The notes below the pieces were generated by a model. That model made no database searches and was not told the DNA's origin. It was given only the letters and a program-made list of their open reading frames with translations. A stretch of 7,318 nucleotides of DNA from Anaerolineaceae bacterium 46_22 (GTDB lineage: Bacteria; Chloroflexota; Anaerolineae; Anaerolineales; Anaerolineaceae): positions 1-7,318 of the forward strand of contig LGHA01000111.1 in assembly GCA_001508595.1 (NCBI GenBank), written 5' to 3'. The translations under genes and the position numbers were made by a program. Position 1 is the stretch's first letter. Every line of letters starts with the position of its first letter. This document shows positions 1-6,249 of this stretch, piece by piece.

Positions 1-1191
1 GCACCAAAGTGGATTTCATACCCGGCATCAGCCCTTGGCGGTTTCTTTTTAGCGGTTTGTTCCTGCACGATTATGCCATTATTTGCCAGCATCTACAAAA
101 AGGGCGCCGGGCTGGGACCGGCAATCACCTTTTTGTTTGTTGGACCGGCTGTTAATATCCTGGCAATTTCTTTCACCGGGGTTCAAATTGGGATGGATAT
201 TGCCCTTGCCCGTGTGATCTTATCCATGGTCTTTGGCGTAGTCATCGGTTTGCTGATGGCCTGGTTCTTCAGGAAAGATGATGCTGCCCATGCCGAAGAA
301 GCCAACAACAATAATTTGTTTGCCGCAAAAGCGACTATTCCAGGCAGGACAGTTGTTTTCTTTCTGCTTCTTCTTGGCACACTTTTGGCTGGCACTTTGC
401 AGATTGGCCTTTTCAGAGATGTCTTTTTTGAATTCACAGTCCCGGGCGCCTGGCCTTCAAATCTTCAGAATTTCCTGGACAGCCTGATCCCGCCTGATCC
501 CAGTTTGGGGGTCGAAGGTGTCAGCGTTCATGGGCTGTTCCTGATCATTTTGTTGATCTTGATCGCCGTATTTGCAATAAAGGGTTTCAAAGATCTTTAT
601 GAAGGCTTTTCAACCTGGACGTATATTACCCTGGGTTTGATCACGCTGACATTGATTGCCGCTTCATTTTCCATCATGACGGCAGAAGCGGGCTTGTTGA
701 TTGGCTTCAACGGGCGATTAATTGCTGAAACGCTCCTATTGGCAAGCGCCTGGTGGATGATGGCGAAGAAATTTGAAGAAAGCGAACGCCAGGAATGGCT
801 GTGGGAGACATGGCGATTTGTCAAACAAATCATCCCATTGCTGCTGGTGGGTGTTTTTGCGGCTTCCATTGCACGCACGCTGATACCAGCGGTCTGGATT
901 CAAACCCTGGCGGGGCGAAACACGATCTGGGCGAATTTAGCCGGCGTGATTTTTGGCGTTTTCATGTACTTCCCGACATTGGTTGAAGTGCCTGTAGCTC
1001 AAACATTCCTATCCCTCGGCATGCATCGAGGGCCCTTATTAGCCTATTTGCTGGCGGATCCTGAGTTGAGTTTGCAGTCGATCCTGATCACCAATTCGGT
1101 GATTGGCAAAAAGAAAACGGCGGTTTACGTTATTTTGGTGACGATATTCAGCACCCTAGCGGGGCTGATATTTGGTTGGTTCATTCGATAA
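1..1191 (+). CDS. DUF318/ArsP-YraQ-type membrane permease (5'-truncated by window edge)
   Basis: The reading frame is open from base 1, so the first ATG at 73 is internal and the true start lies outside the window. About 396 C-terminal residues are visible. The conserved family block is intact and straddles that ATG: a CSCT motif followed by MPLFASIYKKGAGLGPA and a hydrophobic stretch ending NILAISFTG. Around ten hydrophobic, membrane-spanning segments follow. Near the C-terminus a second family-type block reads YFPTLVEVPVAQ, then a LADPELSL loop, a GKKKT turn and a last helix. This repeated two-half layout is typical of the PF03773 permeases. Some members (ArsP) export trivalent organoarsenicals; most have no known substrate, and I cannot assign one here. 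A small CxxC thioredoxin-like gene follows after 17 nt, a pairing known for this family. The family call is firm; the substrate is unknown. Confidence 0.88.
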   Translation, partial: APKWISYPASALGGFFLAVCSCTIMPLFASIYKKGAGLGPAITFLFVGPAVNILAISFTGVQIGMDIALARVILSMVFGVVIGLLMAWFFRKDDAAHAEEANNNNLFAAKATIPGRTVVFFLLLLGTLLAGTLQIGLFRDVFFEFTVPGAWPSNLQNFLDSLIPPDPSLGVEGVSVHGLFLIILLILIAVFAIKGFKDLYEGFSTWTYITLGLITLTLIAASFSIMTAEAGLLIGFNGRLIAETLLLASAWWMMAKKFEESERQEWLWETWRFVKQIIPLLLVGVFAASIARTLIPAVWIQTLAGRNTIWANLAGVIFGVFMYFPTLVEVPVAQTFLSLGMHRGPLLAYLLADPELSLQSILITNSVIGKKKTAVYVILVTIFSTLAGLIFGWFIR

Positions 1192-1193
1192 AT

Positions 1194-1200
1194 AAAGGAG
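1194..1200 (+). promoter_or_regulatory. Ribosome-binding site of the small thioredoxin-like gene
   Basis: AAAGGAG lies 8 nt before the ATG at 1209, in the 17-nt gap after the permease stop codon. It fixes the start of the small gene and supports translation from a shared mRNA with the permease. Confidence 0.75.
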
Positions 1201-1208
1201 AATAAAAA

Positions 1209-1451
1209 ATGGAAATAAAAATTTTAGGCAGCGGCTGCCCCAAGTGTCATAGATTGGAAGCTGTCACGCGTGAAGCTGTTCAGGATTTGGGACTTGAAGC
1301 AAGGTTCACGAAAGTCAAAACCATGCCTGAGATCATGGCTTATGATGTCATGACAACCCCTGCCCTGGTTGTTGATGAGAAGGTTTTATCTTCAGGCCGC
1401 ATCCCGAGCCGTGAAGAAATTAAAGGCTGGTTGGTTGACCTCTCAAACTAA
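1209..1451 (+). CDS. Small CxxC thioredoxin-fold protein (redox-active disulfide protein 2 / MTH895-like)
   Basis: An 80-residue protein that begins with a short beta strand (MEIKILGSG) leading straight into the CPKC redox motif at residues 15-18. A helix follows, and then the TTPALVVDEK segment (about residues 49-58), which contains the cis-proline position typical of thioredoxin folds. Length and motif order match the compact thioredoxin_3 family (PF13192), represented by archaeal MTH895. There is no signal peptide, so it should act in the cytoplasm. Members often sit next to DUF318 permeases, as here, and may serve as redox partner or metal/metalloid handler for the transporter. That role is inferred, not shown. 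Both cysteines are present, so the protein looks competent for dithiol-disulfide exchange. It is the last gene before a strong hairpin terminator. Confidence 0.88.
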   Translation: MEIKILGSGCPKCHRLEAVTREAVQDLGLEARFTKVKTMPEIMAYDVMTTPALVVDEKVLSSGRIPSREEIKGWLVDLSN

Positions 1452-1471
1452 TCTATTGGGTTAGAAAAGAT

Positions 1472-1505
1472 AAAATCCCGGGTGGTTCCTCCTCCCGGGA
1501 TTTTT
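1472..1505. terminator. Bidirectional intrinsic terminator between convergent genes
   Basis: A perfect 11-bp inverted repeat, AAAATCCCGGG (1472-1482) and CCCGGGATTTT (1494-1504), encloses an 11-nt loop. The + strand runs into T residues at 1501-1505. On the minus strand the stem ends in TTTTATCTTTT. It lies between the + strand thioredoxin stop (1451) and the minus-strand kamA stop (1526), so it can end both transcripts. Confidence 0.85.
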
Positions 1506-1525
1506 GATTCATAAAGGTGAAGGTT

Positions 1526-2602
1526 TCATCCTCCCTTATCCTTCGGTTTTCCGTCGCCAATTCCCCTTGGGATCCATTTTTCAGCGTTTTCTCGTAAGCG
1601 ATGCGCCAGACCGCCGCGTTCATGCAATCGGTCAAATCCTTCGGGTTTGATTGCCAATTCTTCGCCTTCCAATAAGCCAAACACCCCGCTTTGACCGGGT
1701 TCCAGGGTTTCGTCGACGTATGGTTTGACCAGTGACGGATCAATAGGCTGGTACTCAAGGGGTTCTTCATAGGTGGTGATATAACCTTCATAGTTACGTA
1801 GGACCACCTTATGATCGGAGTAGCTTATCAAATAGTTCGGGTTGAGGGGTATCTTTCCACCGCCGCCGGGGGCATCCACCACATAGGTGGGTACCGCAAA
1901 TCCCGATGTATGGCCGCGCAGGGATTCGATAATTTCAATACCTTTGCCGATGGGTGTGCGGAAGTGTCCAGCTCCATGAACGAGGTCGCATTGATAAAGG
2001 TAATAGGGGCGGACACGAATTCGAACAAGGTCGTGGACGAGCTTTCGCTGGATGTGTGGGTCATCATTGACCCCTGCCAGCAGAACCGATTGGTTACCAA
2101 GGGGAATGCCGGCTCGTGTTAATTTATCGCATGCCTGGGCTAATTCTGCTGTGATTTCATTGGGATGGTTGACGTGAATGTTCAACCACAAGGGATGGAA
2201 TCGCTGCAGCATCTCGCACAGGTCATCCGTCACGCGCTGGGGCATGAATACTGGCACACGAGAGCCAATTCGTATGATTTCAATATGAGGAATTTCACGC
2301 AGGGCGGTGAGGAGGCGCTCTAGAACCCTGGGTGCCAGCGTCAAGGGATCGCCGCCGGAGAGGAGCACATCACGCACCTGGGGTGTTCTGCGCAGGTAAT
2401 CGAGTTGTGCCTCAAAATCCTTGGATGAAAAGGTTTGGGAGGGATCACCAACGATGCGTGAGCGGGTGCAGTACCGGCAGTAACTGGCGCATTGGGTCGT
2501 GACCAGCATCAGAACCCGGTCCGGGTAGCGATGCACAAGGCCTGGAACTGGCGAATGCGCATCCTCTGCGAGAGAATCTTCCATTTCACCGGTGAAGGGC
2601 AT
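1526..2602 (-). CDS. kamA: Lysine 2,3-aminomutase (KamA family), main radical-SAM part of a split gene
   Basis: Members of this family interconvert L-lysine and L-beta-lysine using S-adenosylmethionine, a [4Fe-4S] cluster and PLP. In this 358-residue frame the cluster motif CASYCRYC is at 38-45, followed by the carboxylate-binding Arg47. The SGGDPL block starts at 82 and GNQSVLL at 169. Asp206 and Asp243 match the two aspartates (293 and 330) that hold the lysine side-chain amine in the clostridial enzyme, and Lys250 in DAPGGGGK is the PLP lysine. All these positions align without gaps. The zinc-site cysteines of the clostridial enzyme are absent: Cys268 is replaced by Asp181, and there is no C-terminal CxCxxC. 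The ATG at 2602 is only nominal. Homology continues upstream in this frame (NPLDPIRLQTIPTAGEI), and the true N-terminus lies in another frame at 2655-2837. Activity without that part is doubtful. The product could serve lysine fermentation or beta-lysine osmolyte synthesis; no partner gene for either is in view. Confidence 0.85.
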   Translation of the reverse strand: MPFTGEMEDSLAEDAHSPVPGLVHRYPDRVLMLVTTQCASYCRYCTRSRIVGDPSQTFSSKDFEAQLDYLRRTPQVRDVLLSGGDPLTLAPRVLERLLTALREIPHIEIIRIGSRVPVFMPQRVTDDLCEMLQRFHPLWLNIHVNHPNEITAELAQACDKLTRAGIPLGNQSVLLAGVNDDPHIQRKLVHDLVRIRVRPYYLYQCDLVHGAGHFRTPIGKGIEIIESLRGHTSGFAVPTYVVDAPGGGGKIPLNPNYLISYSDHKVVLRNYEGYITTYEEPLEYQPIDPSLVKPYVDETLEPGQSGVFGLLEGEELAIKPEGFDRLHERGGLAHRLRENAEKWIPRGIGDGKPKDKGG

Positions 2603-2654
2603 GATCTCGCCAGCGGTGGGAATGGTTTGCAGGCGGATAGGGTCCAGGGGGTTG

Positions 2655-2837
2655 TCAATCCACCCTGAATAAGCCGCGCTGACTGAGGGCTTTGCGTTCG
2701 CTTTCGGTGAGGCTTACGATTTGTTCGAAATCCTCAACGGAGTTCAGGCGGTGGCTGAGCTGCCAGCGCCAATCCTGCCATTTCTCATCGGGAATATCAG
2801 CAAAAGCGGGTGCCCGTTTTGATGGGAATGCTTGCAT
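2655..2837 (-). pseudogene. kamA: Detached N-terminal part of kamA, out of frame with the main body
   Basis: This 60-codon frame encodes the typical KamA N-terminal region: FADIPDEKWQDWRWQLSHR, then a helix with VEDFEQIVSLTESERKAL and finally GLFRVD before a TGA stop (2655-2657). In intact homologues the next residues are a conserved TPYY-containing segment of about ten residues leading to IDP..NP.DPIR. Here that segment is missing, and DNPLDPIR resumes at once in a different frame. The start is secure: AAAGGAG precedes the ATG by 5-6 nt. The gene is therefore best read as one kamA (1526-2837) broken by a deletion of roughly 30 nt that is not a multiple of three. The alternative is an assembly error at this point. 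Confidence 0.75.
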
Positions 2838-2842
2838 TTAGA

Positions 2843-2850
2843 CTCCTTTT
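2843..2850 (-). promoter_or_regulatory. Ribosome-binding site of kamA
   Basis: On the minus strand AAAAGGAG stands about 5 nt before the ATG at 2837. It is a stronger site than anything in front of the downstream ATG at 2602, and so marks 2837 as the original kamA start. Confidence 0.75.
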
Positions 2851-2911
2851 CTAAATATATGCAGTACTTGTTAAATGGTCCTTTTGGTCATTTATAAAAT
2901 TAGAAACAAAC

Positions 2912-3247
2912 TTATTCTGATCGGGGTTGAATAGTCTCTAATTCGCTGAAGAAATATGCCTGATCATTCTTGTCAACTATTTTTGCGCCTGCTTCTTTCG
3001 CCTGTAAGATGTATTTCGCTGATTCGACCTCGTCGCCTGCAAGCTTGCATGCCCTTGCCACGGCTTCGTAGGCAAAAGCCAGGTCGAAGTCTTGTAGATT
3101 GCTTTCTAAAGTGATCTTCAAACAACGGTCAGCATGATAAAGGCAGGGTTCGGCGCGTTTTAGAATGGCATAGACACGGCTGATCAGCCATTCACCGTTG
3201 AAGCACTTAATTGCAAAAGATTTGTGTAACTCAAGTCGGTCTTCCAC
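2912..3247 (-). CDS. Small TPR-like helical protein of unknown function, probably internally shortened
   Basis: A 111-residue, mostly helical protein with no signal peptide or membrane segment. The middle reads GEWLISRVYAILKRAEPCLYHADRCL, then a DFDLAFAYEAVARACKLAGD repeat and a final helix ending YFFSELETIQ. The A/Y/A spacing of these helices is TPR-like, and the protein resembles an uncharacterised bacterial TPR family I recognise only by pattern. In that family, as I recall it, the N-terminal HK.FA...FN motif is followed by about 40 residues before the GEW.ISRVY block. Here HKSFAIKCFN runs directly into GEWLISRVY, so an in-frame block seems to be missing (junction near 3196). The start at 3247 is supported by CTGGAG a few nt upstream and a stop codon just before it in frame. 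It lies 25 nt after the PRPP synthase gene, so it is likely co-transcribed. No function can be named. Confidence 0.65.
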   Translation of the reverse strand: MEDRLELHKSFAIKCFNGEWLISRVYAILKRAEPCLYHADRCLKITLESNLQDFDLAFAYEAVARACKLAGDEVESAKYILQAKEAGAKIVDKNDQAYFFSELETIQPRSE

Positions 3248-3272
3248 ATTATCTCCAGGTCATATCAAGGGT

Positions 3273-4262
3273 TTATTCATTGAACATGGCGCCGACACTG
3301 CGGCCTTCATTTGCCCGTTTGATAACCTCACCGAGCATAGGGCCAATCGATAGGATTTGTAGTCGATCTCCGAATAAGGCTCGGTCTTCTGGTGATATCG
3401 TGACTGTGTTGAGGGTTATATAACGAGTAACCGGCAGCGCAGCCAGCCTCTGCGCAGCATTTTTTGAAAACACGGGGTGAACGAAGACCATATAGATATT
3501 TCGGGCATTATATTTTTTGAGGATTTCTACCGCGTGAGCCATAGAGCCGCCGGTGCTGACCTCGTCGTCGACCAGGATCACATCGCGATCTTCAACGTCA
3601 CCGATAACGCTCATCGAACGCGGGTTTTTAATATCCCCGGTTCGTTTTTTCTCGATGAATGCCAGACCGGTATTTAAAAGATCCGCATAATCACGTCCTT
3701 TTTTAGCAAAACCGAGGTCAGCTGTTACGACAACCGGGTTCTGCAAGCTGGGTGCTAAATCAAGCAGATGTTCTTTAAGGATGTGAAAACCGCGTAAAAC
3801 ATCACCAGGGATTGAGAAGAACCCTTGTATCTGCCCGGCATGGAGGTCGAAGGTCATATACCGATCCGCCCCGGCAACGACGATCATATCTGCCACCAGG
3901 CGGGCTGTGATGGGGACGCGCGGTTTATCTTTTTTGTCAGAACGACCGTAAGTCAGGTAGGGGACAACGGCTGTAATGCGACCTGCAGAGTCCAGCTTGA
4001 GGGTCTGGATCAAGATCAGCAATTCCATCAAATTGCGGTGCACTGGAGATGACGTGGTTTGGATGACATAACAATCCTGTCCGCGCACGCTGGCGTGTAA
4101 TTTAACAAATAAATTTTCATTGGGGAACTCGATGATATCCCGACCGCATAGGGGATGGCCTAAATAATCGGAAATCTCCTGACTCAACCCAGGCATCGAG
4201 GTGCCGGCAAATAGTTTGATATTTCCGTACAATAAATCGTGCTGCATGTGTGGGGTCGCCAT
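3273..4262 (-). CDS. prs: Ribose-phosphate pyrophosphokinase (PRPP synthase), divergent form
   Basis: The family makes 5-phosphoribosyl-1-pyrophosphate from ribose 5-phosphate and ATP, feeding purine, pyrimidine, NAD, histidine and tryptophan synthesis in the cytoplasm. The 329 residues cover the whole enzyme (E. coli 315), with a short N-terminal extension. Recognisable parts: IKLFAGTSMP (15-24), PYLTYGRSDKK (101-111), DLHAGQIQGFF (139-149) with the conserved His141, the EKKR flexible-loop segment (204-207), the PRPP loop VDDEVSTGGS (231-240), and the C-terminal SVGAMFNE. Several sites differ from E. coli. FSDGE in the ATP site is FPNEN, RQD is RSD, SPDIGGVVRAR is TADLGFAKKGR, and DTGGT is STGGS. 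The enzyme is probably real but may differ in nucleotide use or allosteric control; a PRPP-synthase-like paralogue cannot be excluded. The start is set by GAAGGAGA 8 nt upstream. Confidence 0.88.
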   Translation of the reverse strand: MATPHMQHDLLYGNIKLFAGTSMPGLSQEISDYLGHPLCGRDIIEFPNENLFVKLHASVRGQDCYVIQTTSSPVHRNLMELLILIQTLKLDSAGRITAVVPYLTYGRSDKKDKPRVPITARLVADMIVVAGADRYMTFDLHAGQIQGFFSIPGDVLRGFHILKEHLLDLAPSLQNPVVVTADLGFAKKGRDYADLLNTGLAFIEKKRTGDIKNPRSMSVIGDVEDRDVILVDDEVSTGGSMAHAVEILKKYNARNIYMVFVHPVFSKNAAQRLAALPVTRYITLNTVTISPEDRALFGDRLQILSIGPMLGEVIKRANEGRSVGAMFNE

Positions 4263-4270
4263 ATAGCTTA

Positions 4271-4278
4271 TCTCCTTC
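4271..4278 (-). promoter_or_regulatory. Ribosome-binding site of prs
   Basis: GAAGGAGA on the minus strand lies 8 nt before the ATG at 4262. It favours this start over the second ATG five codons downstream. Confidence 0.7.
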
Positions 4279-4310
4279 TATTCCTTATCATCGATTTGAT
4301 TCCAACTTTG

Positions 4311-4850
4311 TTATTCATCTTTTATAACACTCATAAAATGAACATCCTGGTACTGCCCATGTTGATAATCCGCATCGCGAAATGTGCCCTCAAATTGAAA
4401 ACCTGCTTTTTTATAAGCTCGAATGCCGCGTTTGTTCTTTGCAAATACCTGCAGCCAGATGCGATGCAGGTTGAGGGTATTGAAGCCGTGTTCAAGCAAT
4501 AATCGCATTGTTTCAGTGCCGTAACCCTTGTCCCAGCAGGATTTTTCACCGATCATGATGCCAATTTCAGCAGACCCGATGCGCCAATCGATGTCATGGA
4601 ACTGGCAGTTTCCAATCGGGGTGAATTTTCCAGGATTGTCCTGATTTTTTACTTCGATGACCAACACATGTTCACTGGCAGGTTTTTTCATCATGGTATC
4701 ATACCAGTTCTCTTCTTCATATCGAGACATTGGGGCAATGAACAGGAGGTTCTCGGCCACTTCTTCATCATTGATCCATCTTAAGAAGTTTGGGATGTCC
4801 TCTTTTTCAGCTGCCCGAAGGCGTATCCGTTCACCATGAATATTGGGCAT
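4311..4850 (-). CDS. GNAT acetyltransferase, RimJ/RimL-like
   Basis: A 179-residue protein with the GNAT fold throughout. It opens with IHGERIRLRAAEKEDIPNFL, the usual first strand and helix of the RimJ/RimL (Acetyltransf_3) branch. The core strand IGNCQFHDIDW (79-89) and the AEIGIMIGE strand (94-102) follow. The acetyl-CoA pyrophosphate loop is CWDKGYGTE (105-113), then LNLHRIWLQVFAKNKRGIRAYKKAGF (about 126-151) carries the second half of the cofactor site. Relatives acetylate protein N-termini, polyamines, antibiotics or sugar amines, so the substrate is open. It is too short to be AblB, the beta-lysine acetyltransferase, and is a poor match for it despite the nearby kamA. AGGTG stands about 5 nt before the ATG. 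The gene starts 24 nt after the AspRS stop and ends 48 nt before prs, consistent with a shared transcript. Confidence 0.87.
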   Translation of the reverse strand: MPNIHGERIRLRAAEKEDIPNFLRWINDEEVAENLLFIAPMSRYEEENWYDTMMKKPASEHVLVIEVKNQDNPGKFTPIGNCQFHDIDWRIGSAEIGIMIGEKSCWDKGYGTETMRLLLEHGFNTLNLHRIWLQVFAKNKRGIRAYKKAGFQFEGTFRDADYQHGQYQDVHFMSVIKDE

Positions 4851-4874
4851 TCAACACCTGCCTGTACCTATTGT

Positions 4875-6194
4875 TTAGGGTGATAAGCGGGTCGGTCCGC
4901 GGAACAGGTACACTGCTTCGCGAATGTTTGACAGATTTAACATGATCATCAAGAAACGGCTGAGACCAAAGCCAAAGCCGCCGTGCGGCGGAGTGCCATA
5001 GCGGAAATAATTTAAGTAGCTCTCGATCGGTTCAAGGGTGAGTCCTTTTGCAAGGGCTTGCGTCTTGAGGATTTCGTAACGGTGTTCCCTTTGTGCGCCG
5101 GTTGCCACTTCGAGGCCGCTGCCTAAAAGGTCAAAGCTGCGTGTGATTCCCTGGTTGTTCGGATCGAGCATATGGTAGAAGGGGCGGGCTTCAAAGGGCC
5201 AATCGGTTACAAACACGTAATCTGCCCCCTCGGTTTCTTTGTAATGTGCACCAATGGCTCGCTCGGCACCTGGATCAAGATCAAATTTCTTTTCCGGGGG
5301 GAGTTTGTAACCTATTTTGTCGAGTAAATCAAAGGCTTCTGCCATCGTGATCCTGGGGAAGGGGACAGAGGGTACAGTCAGCGTCACATCAAACGTCTCC
5401 TTTATTGCATCACCGTGTTTTTCAAGGACTTTTTGATATGTGAAAGCCAACCAGCGCTCCATAAAAGCCATCACATCTTCATGAGAATCTATCCAGGAAA
5501 TCTCCATATCAACGCCGGTGAACTCTGTCATGTGCCGGGATGTAAAGGAAGGATCAGCTCTGAAAACAGGGCCAATCTCAAAGACCCGTTCATATCCGGC
5601 AGCCATCGCCATTTGTTTGTAAAACTGCGGCGATTGGGCTAAATAAGCTGTGGTCTCGAAGTAGGGAAGGCTGAAGAGTTCTGCGCCGCTCTCACTGGGT
5701 GCGCCCATGATCTTTGGGGAGTGCATCTCGATGAAGTCACGTTCAATCCAATAATCCCGCATGGCTTGCTCAGCAGTCGTTTGTACTTCAAAAATCAGCC
5801 GGTTGATATCGCGGCGCAGGTCGAGATAGCGCCAGTCAAGCCGATAGTCCTGGTCTGGCAGATATTCACCGAAGGGTTCAAATGGCAGCGGGATTTCTGC
5901 TGCGTTTTCGACGATCAATTCTTCAAGCTGAATTTCCAGTCCACCCAATTTAACCACTTTATTTTCAACGACTTTCCCAATGATTGTCAGGGCGGATTCC
6001 GTCCCCAATGTTGAGATCGTCTGTGCTAATTCAAGATTTCCTTTTTTATAATGAGCCACCTGCACCAAACCAGTGCGATCGCGGATGATGAGGAACTGCA
6101 TGTTTTTTTGATCTCGCAGAGTATGCAGCCAACCCTTGATCATCACCTGCTGATCGATATGCTGGTCTAAATCTTTTATGAATGTGCGTTCCAT
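4875..6194 (-). CDS. aspS: Aspartyl-tRNA synthetase, archaeal/eukaryal type (likely non-discriminating)
   Basis: A class II synthetase that attaches aspartate to tRNA(Asp) in the cytoplasm. Its 439 residues match the compact archaeal-type AspRS and lack the large GAD insertion of the roughly 590-residue bacterial enzyme. The N-terminal OB-fold anticodon-binding domain spans about 1-105 (KGWLHTLRD at 20-28). Next come the RLDWRYLDLRR linker (118-128), motif 1 around 155-165, and SGAELF (169-174). Motif 2 is FRADPSFTSRHMTEF at 211-225, and motif 3 is GFGFGLSR at 406-413. The C-terminus ends FRGPTRLSP, where many relatives have FPRDP.RL.P. His24 and the Pro of IPLP (about 102) sit where, in an archaeal AspRS, His and Pro were reported to relax tRNA specificity. 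It may therefore also charge tRNA(Asn) for amidation by GatCAB; this is inference. An AsnRS is less likely. AGGAG precedes the ATG by 10 nt. Confidence 0.9.
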   Translation of the reverse strand: MERTFIKDLDQHIDQQVMIKGWLHTLRDQKNMQFLIIRDRTGLVQVAHYKKGNLELAQTISTLGTESALTIIGKVVENKVVKLGGLEIQLEELIVENAAEIPLPFEPFGEYLPDQDYRLDWRYLDLRRDINRLIFEVQTTAEQAMRDYWIERDFIEMHSPKIMGAPSESGAELFSLPYFETTAYLAQSPQFYKQMAMAAGYERVFEIGPVFRADPSFTSRHMTEFTGVDMEISWIDSHEDVMAFMERWLAFTYQKVLEKHGDAIKETFDVTLTVPSVPFPRITMAEAFDLLDKIGYKLPPEKKFDLDPGAERAIGAHYKETEGADYVFVTDWPFEARPFYHMLDPNNQGITRSFDLLGSGLEVATGAQREHRYEILKTQALAKGLTLEPIESYLNYFRYGTPPHGGFGFGLSRFLMIMLNLSNIREAVYLFRGPTRLSP

Positions 6195-6204
6195 GATATG
6201 AATT

Positions 6205-6209
6205 CTCCT
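6205..6209 (-). promoter_or_regulatory. Ribosome-binding site of aspS
   Basis: AGGAG on the minus strand lies 10 nt before the ATG at 6194, in the 55-nt gap after the GTPase gene. The spacing is slightly long, but no better start is in range. Confidence 0.55.
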
Positions 6210-6249
6210 GTAAATCTTAATTTAAAGTAATAATGACAAAAAAAATAAA

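Noticed and set aside
1811..2122. Open frame of 103 codons on the + strand inside kamA.
   Set aside because: It is the antisense shadow of the strongly conserved radical-SAM body, with no recognisable domain.
2650..2670. Possible programmed +1 frameshift in kamA: AGGGTGG followed by GAT TGA C resembles the prfB (RF2) site.
   Set aside because: Skipping the T after GAT would join the frames, but tRNA(Asp) would pair poorly after slipping from GAU to AUU. The SD-like run lies closer to the stop than in prfB. The conserved TPYY segment would still be missing, so a deletion explains more.
2872..2894. Symmetric hairpin between the TPR-like gene and kamA.
   Set aside because: On the transcribed (minus) strand the two wobble pairs become mismatches, leaving a 6-bp AT-rich stem, and no U-tract follows. 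Not a credible terminator.
4311..4850. GNAT gene as AblB, the beta-lysine N6-acetyltransferase partner of kamA.
   Set aside because: The protein is 179 residues with RimJ/RimL-type motifs, while AblB is markedly longer. The gene is also separated from kamA by prs and the TPR-like gene.
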